Notes under the pieces: model-generated
Seen by the model: only the letters and a program-made list of their open reading frames with translations
Databases searched by the model: none
What the model was told of the DNA's origin: nothing
Program-made: the position numbers and the translations under genes
Shown: piece after piece, positions 10,804-21,532 of the stretch
How the letters are laid out: each line of letters opens with the position of its first letter
Numbering within the stretch: the first letter of the stretch is position 1
Source: Lepas anatifera
Lineage: Eukaryota; Arthropoda; Thecostraca; Lepadidae
Reading direction: 5' to 3'
DNA: 64,000 nucleotides
Assembly: GCA_034440635.1 (NCBI GenBank)
Contig: JAOTON010002229.1
Coordinates: forward strand, 1 to 64,000

Positions 10804-11639
10804 AGTCGCACAATTCTGCACTGAGACTGCTTATTCTTGGTCAGTATCCCGAAGTCATGCTGTGTTCATTTCACGGTATACTATGAAGAGATTTACCTCA
10901 TCCCGTAAATCATCCCATAAATGCAATGACCTCATCCACGTTTTTTCTTTATATTTACCTTGACGTAGCCTTTTTGGGCTTTTAGGGTCTAGACGTTTTA
11001 GTTTCTGGATTTTTGGCTTTTAGGCTTCCAGTATTTTAGCGTTTTTACTGTCATCTGTTTTATCATCTTTTTAGGTTTCTTGGTGATTCCCACAACACTC
11101 TTGCGGTTTACGGCACCCTGTCTCCAGCAGGCCTTCCGATAACTTATAAAGAGAAGTCGGTACTTTTGACCACAGAATTTCTCCACTTTTCTACGTTGCG
11201 TGCTCTTCCAGAATTTTCTTGGTTTTAGATTTCTCAATGATTGGTCTGGCCTGCTTTCCACATTTTCTCCTTTTTTCGTGGGTCCCATTCCCACTGAAGA
11301 GGATAACCACGGACGCACTTGGAGAGAGGAGAGTCGTGTATTTTTCTAAGGAATAAGGAACACCGTCAGCGATTGGGTATAGAGTCAGAATGTGATGTGA
11401 GTGAGGCACATCTCTCAGGCACTGGGGATCTCATATGCAGCCCAGGCAGTGACAGAATGGATCATATAAAGTCAGTGAGGTTTCAATGGGATGACTTGTA
11501 AGACCTTCCGGCCTATCTATTGTGAAGGAATACTGTATAAAAATAATGCAACATAGTCAGGAGTAACTCATGAGGTAAGGGTTATAGAAAATGGTTTATA
11601 AAACATTAATATGGATCTTGCATCCCGCTCTAACATCGG
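10804..11639. other. Unassigned spacer
   Basis: Overlapping open frames of about 60-105 codons occur on both strands (10998-11501), but they are lysine-rich or low-information and match nothing I know. A short tandem-like patch based on ttttagg words lies at 10977-11070. Confidence 0.4.
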
Positions 11640-12607
11640 GACGATATGTGAAGGGTACCTAACACGAAGGCCAAGGTCAAAAGTCACAGACCAAAGCTAT
11701 TGACCCAAATGTTTTCGGTCAGACGACGTCACTCAGCAGACGTATATTGAGATGTGACGTCATACTTAAGGTTACTCAATTTTAAGGTCAAGGTCATTGT
11801 TTTTTCAAAGGCATTGGTTCAAGGTCAAGCTTGCATTTCCCACCCAGTGTTTTTTTATATTGCTTGTTGTAGTTTACAACTCCCCTGCGATCGCATTTGA
11901 ATACACCAGACTGGATAATTGTTGGCTTTTCTGGCCAACCATGGCAGCCTTGGTTACCCTTTAGCTTTGTATTGCGAACCCAAAACATTTCAGTCACCTC
12001 ATATTTCATCAATTTTACTCAAAAACTTTTATCTCTCGTGGTGATTACGTTTTATTGTTAGTAGATTCCAAAATATAAGGCTGCCGAGTGTCAATAGGCA
12101 AGCGATCGATAGCTGGGAGCAAACAACACAAGCTACATGTTGATTCGCCAGTGTGTGGGCAATAGTTCGCTAACAAAAGAACAAAAAGTGTTAAGCATCG
12201 TGTGTGCAGATTTAAGTACAGTGTCTGTAAATTATTGGGAATATATCACATGGTGACGTAAATGGCCAATGGCTTTTAATAGCTTTGACCCTAAAATTTC
12301 ACAGAACATTGTGTGGGTCGTTCCATCCATGGCCTTAGTCTTCCTTTGGCGTATTTCCAACAATTTTGCGCATACTCACCGCACTTCCCAAAAGGTTCCC
12401 AGCACGGCCTAGATCTAATATTTATGATCTCGTTTGACCTTGAATGTAGTGATCAAGCTCAATAAAAGTTTAGCATAATATCAGCATAGCCCTGACAAAG
12501 CCAACAAACGGGCGTTTCCGGCTCTCTTAGTTTCCGAGATCTCAGAAAGACTTGAGGACTCCTCTCCACTGCGCGTTGACACTAGCCCGTTTTACTGCGC
12601 ATGTTAA
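11640..12607 (+). mobile_element. TTAA MITE family E, diverged copy
   Basis: Order-conserved E blocks are present: aggtcaaaagtcacagacc, cattgtgtgggtcgttcc, atccatggccttagtc, cagcacggcctagat, ctcgtttgacctt. The right terminus is cctctccactgcgcgttgac...ctgcgcatgttaa, with TTAA at 12604-12607. The left terminus is decayed (tacctaacacgaagg near 11660). It abuts family A copy 2 with only 10 bp between their TTAA sites. Confidence 0.7.
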
Positions 12608-12617
12608 TGGACTACGA

Positions 12618-13612
12618 TTAACCCGCGCTCCACCGGGGATCCGGTGCCACACTTCCCTTACAGGGGCATCGATGCCCCTCCCCTACTCCGAAAATATAGC
12701 GCAAATCTGCAAAGTGAATTAGAAAGCTCGCGTGAATTCAAGAAACTACTCCACATGCTTAAGCGCTCAAGTCAATGGTTAGACCTCCAGAGGTCAAGTT
12801 AGGTCACGATAGGCTATTTTCACTCAAATATGCAATGCTTAAGAAAACTGGGCATAACTCGTATGCCATTAGAGCTTTTGATATCTGCGAAGTACATTTG
12901 GTAGGAAAAACATTTCTCCGCTATGTGGAACGTAATGACCTCCCGCCAGTGGTTTGACCTTCAGAGGTCACCTCGTGACCTAATATGACCTGAGGTTGCA
13001 AAATGTCAGAAAGTGACCTTGCCATATATCAAATGCAAGCCAGTGACAAGACATGTACGATGATGTTTTATTCAGCGCTCTAGCTTAATTAGGTCAAAAG
13101 TTATTGTCAAAATGCTGCTGTTGACCCTTGGTGACCTTGGATGACCTCGGATAGGTCAAATGGAAAATATGATCCATGGGATACGTGAAAGGGTGTCCAA
13201 GAACGCTTTCCTGAGCAAGCTGAGCATTTGCAATCGTTTTTGTGACTTTTAGATCATAAGACAGCTTTTCCCCATGCTTTTTCAATGGGAGAGGTCACCT
13301 CGTGACCTGACCCCAGGTCATGAAATCGAAAAATCCCGGATATACATATTGTAAACCCTGGAGGGGTCATAAAGTGTAGGAAGTTTCAAATCAATTGACT
13401 AAGAAATGTAGCTCTTATAGAGCTCAAAACTTGAAGTGAGGTGACCTTGGTTGACCTCGCCTGGTGACCCTGACACTGGGTGACCTGGGGTAAAAATTTC
13501 AGGAAAGGTGAGAAAATGATGGTGGGAAAATGTGCTGCGTCCTGTCGTATTTCTGCAATCCCGAAAAAACCTTGGGGAGGCCATCGATTACCCCCGGTGG
13601 GGCGAGGGTTAA
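12618..13612 (+). mobile_element. TTAA MITE family A, copy 2
   Basis: TTAA at 12618-12621 and 13609-13612 bound a copy with left terminus TTAACCCGCGCTCCACCGG and right terminus GGTGGGGCGAGGGTTAA. Both tip palindromes are decayed (gcatcgatgcccc on the left, gccatcgattaccccc on the right). The interior is collinear with the other A copies, including the tgacctccagaggtcaagtta cluster near 12776. Confidence 0.85.
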
Positions 13613-13723
13613 CCCAACACCATGTTCTGAGTCTTGTCAACAAGCCAGTGTTCTCATTAAATTCGTCTGTGCCAGCCACCAGCCACCACACATTCGACTA
13701 ATGTGTTTTATGGTCCTGCCTCC

Positions 13724-14939
13724 TTAACCTTCGCCCGGGTGGGGGTCTTTTTAGACCCCCTCGGGTTTTTCAAAGTTAACAAAAAACGACGGCGCGCAGC
13801 GCCGCCAAACTTGGTCTGTTTCTTCATCATTTTTACATCTTTCCTGAAAATTTTAGCTCAAGGTCATGTGAGGTCAGGTCACCAGGCGAGGTGAAGTGAC
13901 CTCACCTCAAAAAATGTTTAAGACTGCATAACTAAAAGGCGGGAAATTGATCAAGTTGAAACTCATACCAAATATTGGGCCCACCAGGAGCTAAAACATA
14001 TGTTCCGGGATTTTTCATATTGGTGACCTAAGGTTATGTGCAGAACATGACCTCCCCATTGTAAATAAATGGGGAAAATCACGAAATGAGCTCTTCTCAG
14101 TAAGTATGAGTGGAATCAACTTCAAATAGCGGTTACGGTTTGCTCCTACCTCATTTCTGAAGTTGATGCTAAAAAATTTGGCTTGGGACCTTTGAAAGGT
14201 CACCTTATGTCAAATAAACATTTTTAGTGCTTTACTCTATAAATTTTGAATAAACAAAGATAGAGCTTTTATTTTATCACCAAAGTGTTTGTATAGTCAC
14301 TGCAAGTCAAATGATATGCATTATGACTATACCAGGTCAAGTTAGGTCAGACCGTTGACCTGGGTCTGGTCAAATTTTCAAATTTGACCTGGCATAGCAA
14401 TATCACATTGCATTTGATTTGTATTGACGAGACGATTACAATGGTGCATCAACTATGGCTGTATCTTGCTTGGTTTGGAATTTATTAGCGAAAAAGGAAA
14501 CGCCCTTATGCATGGGTGGCTATGGACATTCCCAAGAACATTCCCAATATTCAGTGACCTGTAGCTCCCTAGGCTTTGAGCTGACACGAAAATGAATGAC
14601 ACTGTGATGAAAGAGCAACTCAAGAGCTTTCGAATGGTGTTAAAAAAATGATTCTAGCTATCATAGCTTCTGAGATATACGAGGTTTTCTTAGTACACCA
14701 CATATACCGATTTACTCTATACTCTATAAATACCGATTTTGACCTATTTTGACTTCTGGTGACCTCAATATTGACCTGAAGAGAAAAATGATTGAGGTAT
14801 TTTCGATATCATTTTCGAAGAGCTTTTGATTACCGCTTTACGCTTTTTTCTAGCTTTCTTAGCTTTTGAGATTGTGGGGGTCTTTGAGCCCCCTACCAGG
14901 GCGAAGGTGGCTCCTACCCGCCACCGGGGCAAGGGTTAA
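13724..14939 (+). mobile_element. TTAA MITE family B, copy 1
   Basis: It is bounded by TTAA at 13724-13727 and 14936-14939, with termini TTAACCTTCGCCCGGGTGG and CCACCGGGGCAAGGGTTAA. The tip hairpin GGGGGTCTTTTTAGACCCCC (13741-13760) has 8-bp arms; the right-hand counterpart is GGGGGTCTTTGAGCCCCC (14876-14893). Behind the left tip is the module shared with families A, C and D (cgggtttttc...aaaaacgacggcgcgcagcgccg). The interior carries many AGGTCA/TGACCT words. A second copy is at 44322-45518. Confidence 0.9.
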
Positions 14940-16008
14940 CAATTGTAGGGCCACGATGTGGCCGTGCGTGGTAAGCACTTATTCTAATGTCCCGTCACAG
15001 GCTATTTCTATGCTTCATTAATCCGATGCATTATTAATGACAGCAATTTCTAAATAGACAAACAACGGGCCACCATTCCCATAATTTTGTAAAGACAAAG
15101 ATGTCTGTTTTTGAAAGCAAGGAAAGCCAAATATTCTCGAGCTTCTGTTACCACCGACTGCGACTCGAAATGTTACAATTAAAATGATCTGAATAGCAAG
15201 AGCGTTGTCGCCGACCCAAGAGTGGTGCAATGAGTTTGCTTGTGAAATGTGATCTCGCTGACATAAAAACTATTGAAATTAGTTCCAAAAAGTTTCCCGT
15301 TTCGGGCTGCTTCTATATTCCACTAATGCCCGCGTTAAAACTATAGACCTTTCTTCTAATTTGGCGCAAATCATAATATGTGTGTTACCAGAAACGACAC
15401 GTCGACCCCAGCTTCCAATGCCCATGTCGCATAGTAAGGAATAGCCATAGCATGGATGGTTCAGACCCTTCAGACAGCTAACGCCTTTCACTTTAACCTG
15501 ATTGGCAAAGTGGCCATGACACACCTGTGTATTACTCCACCCGGCCGTCGGTTCTGGTCCCCGAGGTCGCCCACGCAGGTTCGCATCACGCTACCACGTC
15601 GCTGAGAAGACAAGTGGGCCTAGCTTTTATTTAGTAGGATCTAGTGAGCATTCTAAAGCGTCCAGTAACGCAGCTTAGACGACTGAATGTTTCGTCCCAA
15701 GGTAGAGGAGAAAAGATTGAGAGTTCACGTACCAAGCCGGTTGGAGTCACTATTCTTGCTGGTCGTCGGAGAGTCAGACGCCAATGCGGCTCGCCATGTA
15801 AAATAAAAAAGTCACAATCGTCTGGCACCTCTATCCTTCGGCCAATTTAATATCTTGATGGTTGGGTTTCTTTCCCGCATTCATTATTCATGTGTTTATC
15901 CTTGAATCGTAATTAAAATGTTTCTTTGGTGCTTAACCTCCTCCATATTAATAACGTTCAGGATTCTTTCCAGCTGTAGAGACTTGGACGGATTTGCTTC
16001 AAACGCTC
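14940..16008. other. Unassigned spacer
   Basis: Open frames at 15018-15230, 15279-15524 and 15631-15850 have no recognisable content. The GC-rich patch at 15540-15600 resembles a decayed SINE body (GGTTCGCATC near a B-box consensus), but no A box lies upstream. No TTAA-element ends are present. Confidence 0.4.
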
Positions 16009-17036
16009 TTAACCCTCGCCCCACGGGGGGCATCGATGGCCCCCTAAGGTTTTTCCGGGATAGCAGAAAAACGACGAGGCGCAGCACCGCGGTTGAGAGC
16101 TCTACCTCTTACTGCATCATTTTTCCACTATCCCTAAATTTTTTACCCCTGGTCACCCAAGGTCAGGTCACCAGGCGAGGTCAACCAACGTCACCTCACT
16201 TCAACTTTAGAGCTCTGTAAAAGCTACATTTCGAAGTTGATCGATTTTAAACCTCCTACACTTCATGACCCCTCCAGGGTCTACAAGGTGTATATCCGGG
16301 ATTTTTTATTTCGTGACCTGAGGTCATGTCACGAGGTGACCTCTCCCATTGACAAAGCATGGGGAAAAGCTGTCTTATGATCTAAAAGTCACAAAAACGA
16401 TTGAAAATGCTCGACTTTGTCAGAAAAACATTCTTGGACACCCTTTGAGGGGATTCCAGGGGCCATATTTTCCCTTTGACCTCTCCAAGATCATCCAAGT
16501 TCACCAGGGGTCAAAAACAGTATTTTGACAATAACTTTTGACCTAATTAAGCTAGAGCGCTGAATCAAACACCATCGTGTTTGTCTCGTCACTGGCTTTT
16601 GTTTGATATACGGCAATTTTACTTTCTGACCTTTCGTGATCTCAGGTCATCTTAGGTCTCGAGGTGACCTCTGGAGGTTAAACCACTGGCGGGAGGTCAT
16701 TACGTTCCACATAGCGGGAAAAGGTCTGACATTTACCTATCCAATGTACTTTACCACATCCCAATAGCTCTAATGGCACTAGAGTTATGCCCAGTTTGCT
16801 TAAGCATTGCATATTTGAGTGAAAATAGCCGATCTTGACCTAATTTGACCTCTGGAAGTCAAACCATTGACCTGAGCGCTAAACCATGTGAAGTAATTTC
16901 TTACTGAATTCACGCGAGCTTTCTAATGCACTTTGCAGATTTGCGCTAACGCTCATACTTTCGGAGTTAGAGGGGGCCATCGATGGCCACCGGTGGGGCG
17001 AAGGTGGCGTCGGACCCCCGGTGGGGCGTGAGTTAA
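16009..17036 (-). mobile_element. TTAA MITE family A, copy 3 (inverted)
   Basis: This full copy is in the opposite orientation to copies 1, 2 and 4. It has TTAA at 16009-16012 and 17033-17036. On the plus strand it begins TTAACCCTCGCCCCACGGGG, with the tip core gcatcgatggccccc, then the shared module ggtttttccgggatagcagaaaaacgacgaggcgcagc. It ends ggtggggcgtgagttaa. The interior has the usual AGGTCA clusters, e.g. acctctggaggttaaaccactggc. Confidence 0.9.
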
Positions 17037-17581
17037 ACCACCTGGGCGGGCTATTCGGGTTTTAATCTGACTTGTCTTATCCTCAAAAGTGCAGAACCGT
17101 AGGTATATGTTTTATATATTTTGAAGGGAACTCTAGCAGAGAAACTGGATGTCAGTTCTCCTCGATCGGAAGTATAGCCAGTCTCTATCTACAGGGATTG
17201 TCCTAGACTCAAAAGCTAATGACGCGACCAGTGCCAAATCTTTAGGTCCCATTTTCGCCAATGAGGCCCATCAGCTGGGTGTAACGTGCTCCTTGTCTGT
17301 GTGAGTGGATGCCTCATTAGGGCGCCGGCGGTGGCGATGCAGTCACCTCTGGGGAGGGTGCGTGGGCAGCCCGGGGGACCAGCCAGCCGGCGCGTCGACC
17401 GCCTCGGCAGCTGTCGTCGTCACCAGTCACCCGCTCCTAAGCGAACTATACGAGCGGTCGCTACACGCCGCCCGTAGCCTAATCGTCCGCTCCACGGCCA
17501 CTAACGAGAGCAAATGGCAGCCGCCCGGCCTGTCGCCCCCTGGCCCAGCCACGCCTCAGCTTATTCTATTTCCATCATTTG
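17037..17581. other. GC-rich unassigned spacer
   Basis: The part at 17300-17560 is GC-rich and gives overlapping open frames (17286-17477, 17305-17694), the longer of which runs into the E element at 17582. Composition alone creates these frames; I recognise no domain. Confidence 0.4.
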
Positions 17582-18439
17582 TTAACACTCGCAATGGAGG
17601 GGTCCTCAGTGCCCCCTACCTATTTTTCGAGGCTGCCAGAGGACTCTTCGTTGCCAGCAAACGTTGCTTGGCTGCACTAAGAGAGGATATGTGAGCGCGT
17701 CGATTGATGAAATAGTTTTGAAAATCGGTCAATAAGTGTTGGACCAAAGTCTTTCAAAGTCAGGCTTTTCTTTTGAAACCGCCACAATCGTGCAGTTGTA
17801 TAGGTCCACCTGTACTGTACACCGAGTGGTGGAGTAATCAGACCATATTATGGGGATTGTATGTACGTCAAGGCCACTTCACAAGAAGGTCAAGGTCATT
17901 GACCCTAGTGTTTAGGAAAGATGGAACAGGCGTATGATATACTATGACTTCATAGTATAGATTACTCCATGTTAATGTCAAGGTCAAAGGTCTTTTTGTC
18001 AAGGTCGCACACTAATTTTCCACCCAAAGCCTGCTATGGTGCCACTTATTTTGTACGTTATTGCAAGTATGCCATATTATTACGTCACAGATCAGTGACC
18101 CTGAATGAACTTGACCTCAAACGTTCGGAGGACTTTGTGTGGGACTTTCCCCTCTATGGCCTTAGTCTGCTTACATTGTATTGCCCCTTTTTTTCGTATA
18201 CTCACGCCATGTCTCAATAGGTCTCAAGCACGGCCCATATTTGACCTTTACGAACTCGTTTGACCTTAAAGATTTTGACGTAGGTCAATGAACATTGGCC
18301 ATAGTGTAGATAAATACGGTCCTGCATACCCACCAAACGGACGTTTTCTATCCCCCTTGGTTTACGGAATCTCAGGGGGCATTTTAGGACCCCTTCATTG
18401 CAGCGTTGACGCCAGATCCCTCTCCACTGCGCGTGTTAT
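17582..18439 (+). mobile_element. TTAA MITE family E, complete copy (reference empty site)
   Basis: The copy starts TTAACACTCGCAATGGAGGGG at 17582 and ends ccactgcgcgtgttat, where the last TTAA has mutated to TTAT (18436-18439). The inverted termini pair as AACACGCGCAGTGGAG / CTCCACTGCGCGTGTT. The subterminal blocks ggaggggtcc and ttttaggacccc are the E version of the GC-rich tip. At 18266-18269 the interior has an unoccupied TTAA (gacc-TTAA-agatttt) at exactly the place where a family B element sits in the E copy at 44235. Confidence 0.85.
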
Positions 18440-19005
18440 GGCCGTCCACGATAGGTACATACATACGATCGCGCAGTTACAGGGAATATAAGCGTGGGCA
18501 TTTAAGAATCCTCTTCACCGGGCGAGATGGGTCGTGGTAGTGGGTTTCCCGTCGCTGGGATTGAACAAAATTTGTTCTATGCAACCCCAAACTAGTGTAG
18601 TCAGCGGACCGCACATTGAGCTGCGGTGAAGAGCGGAGGGTGCTCTATTGGGACATACCGGTGGGAAGACGGGGGAGTGTGCCTCACGGGGCCTTAACCC
18701 ACTACCGGGCCGACACAAACTGTTAGTCTTAGAGTGCGTGGGATGAATAGAATGTACCGCAGGGCTGCTGAGTGCGGAGACAATGAATACATGTATGCTA
18801 TTATCACCACATTTTAACCCACGCGCAGTGGACTTCTTGGCAAAACTATCTCGTAAACTCGCAAAATAGGAACTAAAAGAAAACAAACGATACATTACCC
18901 AAACCTCGAATCAATACTGGTCTATCACAACAGCTAGCTAAATTCCAATTAGGCGCCTCCCGTTGCAGTGCGATGGGAGTGTATGCATGTAAACGGGTCT
19001 GCTCA
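18440..19005. other. Unassigned spacer with a tRNA-like patch
   Basis: On the minus strand GTTCAATCCCAGCGACGGG (about 18550-18570) resembles a B box, and GGTAGTGGGTTAAGGCC (about 18690-18706) resembles an A box. They are about 130 bp apart, too far for a tRNA, so a SINE with an insertion or coincidence are both possible. CCCACTACC and GGTAGTGGG form an inverted repeat across the patch. Confidence 0.3.
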
Positions 19006-19013
19006 GTGATGGC

Positions 19014-19200
19014 CATTAGCGGACCCAGGAGCAAATTTTTGGAGGGGGCCAAACCACGTTTGGAGGGGGAAGCTAAATCGAGAACAAAATTACAACATTG
19101 TATTTAAAAACGGTCACAATGCTTTCCTTTTGCGGGGGGCAAACACTATATTAGGTTTTGGTGGGGGCCACGGCCCTTTGGCCCCTTGGAGCCGCCAGTG
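19014..19200 (+). mobile_element. Short hAT-type MITE with 8-bp target duplication
   Basis: The left end CATTAGCGGACCCAGG and the inverted right end CACTGGCGGCTCCAAG are the degenerate CAGNGGCGGNNCCAGG form typical of hAT termini. The flanks GTGATGGC (19006-19013) and GTGACGGC (19201-19208) agree at 7 of 8 positions. At 187 bp it is non-autonomous, and its interior contains purine-rich ggggg tracts facing pyrimidine-rich ones. Confidence 0.75.
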
Positions 19201-19274
19201 GTGACGGCAGGGATCAAAATGTTTCTGATGCCGATTGTTCCATTTTATTCTGCATAGAGGCTGAAGCGGATGAT

Positions 19275-20304
19275 TTAACCCGCGCCCCACCGGGGGTCCG
19301 GCGCCACCTTCGCCCCACCGGGGGCCATCGATGGCCCCCCTCTAACTCCGAAAATATGGGCGTTAGCGCAAATCTGCAAAGTGCAATAGAAAGCTCGCGT
19401 GAATTCAGTAAGAAATTACTTCGCATGTTTTAGTGCTCAGGTCAATGGTTTGACCTCCAGAGGTCAAATTAGGTCAAGATCGGCTATTTTCACTCAAATA
19501 TGCAATGATTAAGCAAACTGGGCATAACTCTTATGTCATTAGAGCTATTGAGGCCTGGTAAAGTACATTTGATAGCAAATTGCCAGTACTTTTTCCGCTA
19601 TGTGGAACGTAAAGACCTCCCGCCAGTGGTTTGACCGCCAGAGGTCACCTCGTGACCTAATATGACCTGAGGTCACGAAAGGTCAAAAAGTGACCTTGCC
19701 GTATATCAAATGAAAGCCAGTGACAAGACAAACACGATGGTGTTTGTTTCACCGCTCTAGCTCAATTAGGTCAAAAGTTATTGTCAAAATACTGTTTGTG
19801 ACCTCTGGTGACCTTGGATGACCTTGGAAAAGTCAAAGGGCAAATATGACCCCTGGGATCCGTGAAAGGGTGTCGAAAAACGCTGTTCTGAGCAGTCTGA
19901 GTATTTGCAATCATTTTTGTGGCTTTTATATCATGAAATAGCTTTTCCCCATGCTTTTCCAATGGGAGAGGTCGCCTCGTGACCTGACCTCAGGGCACGA
20001 AATCGAAAAATCCCGGATATACACCTTGTAGACCCTGGAGGGGTCATGAAGTGTAGGAAGTTTCAAATCGATCGACTTTGAAATGTAGCTCTTACAGAGC
20101 TCGAAACGTGAAGTGAGGTGACCTTGGTTGACCTCGTCTGGTGACCTGACCTTGGGTGACCCGGGGTAAAAATTTCAGGGATGATGGGAAAATGATGCAG
20201 TGAGAGGTAGAGCCCTCAACCGCGGTGCTGCGCCTCGGCGTTTTTCTGCTATCCCGGAAAAACCTTAGGGGGCCATCGATGGCCCCCGGTGGGGCGAGGG
20301 TTAA
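19275..20304 (+). mobile_element. TTAA MITE family A, copy 4 (best preserved)
   Basis: It is bounded by TTAA at 19275-19278 and 20301-20304. Both ends have the perfect palindrome GGGGGCCATCGATGGCCCCC (19320-19339 and 20268-20287). The left end also carries an extra outer block, CCACCGGGGGTCCGGCGCC, absent on the right. By hand I count about 20 AGGTCA/TGACCT hexamers in 1030 bp. They include TGACCT-4-AGGTCA-4-AGGTCA at 19451-19476. The copy at 49675 is almost the same sequence, so this subfamily moved recently relative to its siblings. Confidence 0.92.
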
Positions 20305-20369
20305 TGTTGCAATGCTGCACATTCACTATGCACTGCATTCTAGGATTCATAATACAGGACTCCGCCATC

Positions 20370-20800
20370 TAACCCCCACCACCCAGAGGGGCGGGGTCCG
20401 ATCGGACCCCCTCGGTTTTTAGAAAATTATTCCGAGCCAACTTAAATGAGACGTTTGTCACTTTACATATTCCATGGTGATTGATTTGATAAATCATGCA
20501 AAAACTTGGTATCATGCCAGGTTAGGTCAACGAGTTATGACGTCAGCTCTAAACCCATGTGAGGGGTATTGTTCTTGCATAAAACAAGGATTTGATGCAA
20601 CATTAAAAAAAATTAAAGGCCAAATGACGTAATTTGAATTTCATGCTGCATATCATTTCAATCCCTGGGTCAATAATACTATTGACTTTGTTTGGGTCTA
20701 ATGGTTCCAAAATTAGCATTGATTTCCTAAATAAATTTGGCTCTCTGTGGCGTCTCGGGTCAACGGACATGGTTCAAACTCGGATTTAAAGAAAACGACG
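20370..20800 (+). mobile_element. TTAA MITE family G, one-ended fragment
   Basis: A terminus-like CTAACCCCCACCACCCAG is followed by the perfect palindrome GGGGTCCGATCGGACCCC (20393-20410), then ctcggttttt as in families B and D. The interior has tgccaggttaggtcaacgag and similar words. No matching right end was found, so the right boundary is arbitrary. It begins about 65 bp after A copy 4. Confidence 0.5.
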
Positions 20801-21037
20801 GTTAGGCAATTCTAGAATGTTTAAATTTTTCCGTCTCACTTCTGGTCTACGCCTATGACAAATTCTTCATGGTATTTGGGGAGTTTAGAATCGTTGGTAT
20901 CCATCATTTTCTATTTGTATGAGCAGAAAGCTATCAAAGGCCCTCGGCAAGACAACGGGAAAATAAAGTGAGTGAAGAAAATAAAAATGTATGAATTGGT
21001 CTCGAAGCGTTTCGCAACTTGTAGTACTATTTGGCAA

Positions 21038-21073
21038 TAGTAGTAGTGGTAGTAGTAGTAGTAGTAGTAGTAG
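21038..21073. repeat. (TAG)n microsatellite
   Basis: Twelve trinucleotide units run with one substitution (tagtagtggtag). Confidence 0.95.
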
Positions 21074-21466
21074 TTTATTTTGTCTGAAATCCATTCAACA
21101 TGGTTTTTCACTCGACACGTCAAGCTGTTTAAAACGAAATCTAAAAGTGTGTACAAGACTAATCACACCGTCATTCACGCATTCGTAAGGAAATCTGCGA
21201 ACAAGCTCAGAGACATAAAACAGTAAATTTTCCTAAAAAATACCTGGAAAATAAAATAAAAGCCCTAGACGTAGCGAGACACTAAAAAAACCTAACCATC
21301 GAATGACATATGTTAAGAAGAATCGCTATAATCCTGACAATAAAATAGCTCTCACTGCGGCACGAAACGGCAGAGTCCCATTAATGTTCAGCTCGTTATA
21401 CATCTGAACTCCTCGGTAGTTGAGTCTTCTCCGGCCTGCTTCAGTTCTAATTCGCGGCAGGGTGAG

Positions 21467-21532
21467 ATAATAACGAATAACGAATAATGAAATAATGAAT
21501 AACGAATATCGATAATAACGAATAACGATAAT
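21467..21532. repeat. Degenerate AATAACG array
   Basis: The words ataataacgaataacgaat recur with short interruptions for about 66 bp, forming an AT-rich low-complexity tract. Confidence 0.8.

Noticed and set aside
18550..18710. tRNA-like gene with separated boxes
   Set aside because: The A and B boxes are about 130 bp apart, far beyond a tRNA with a normal intron.
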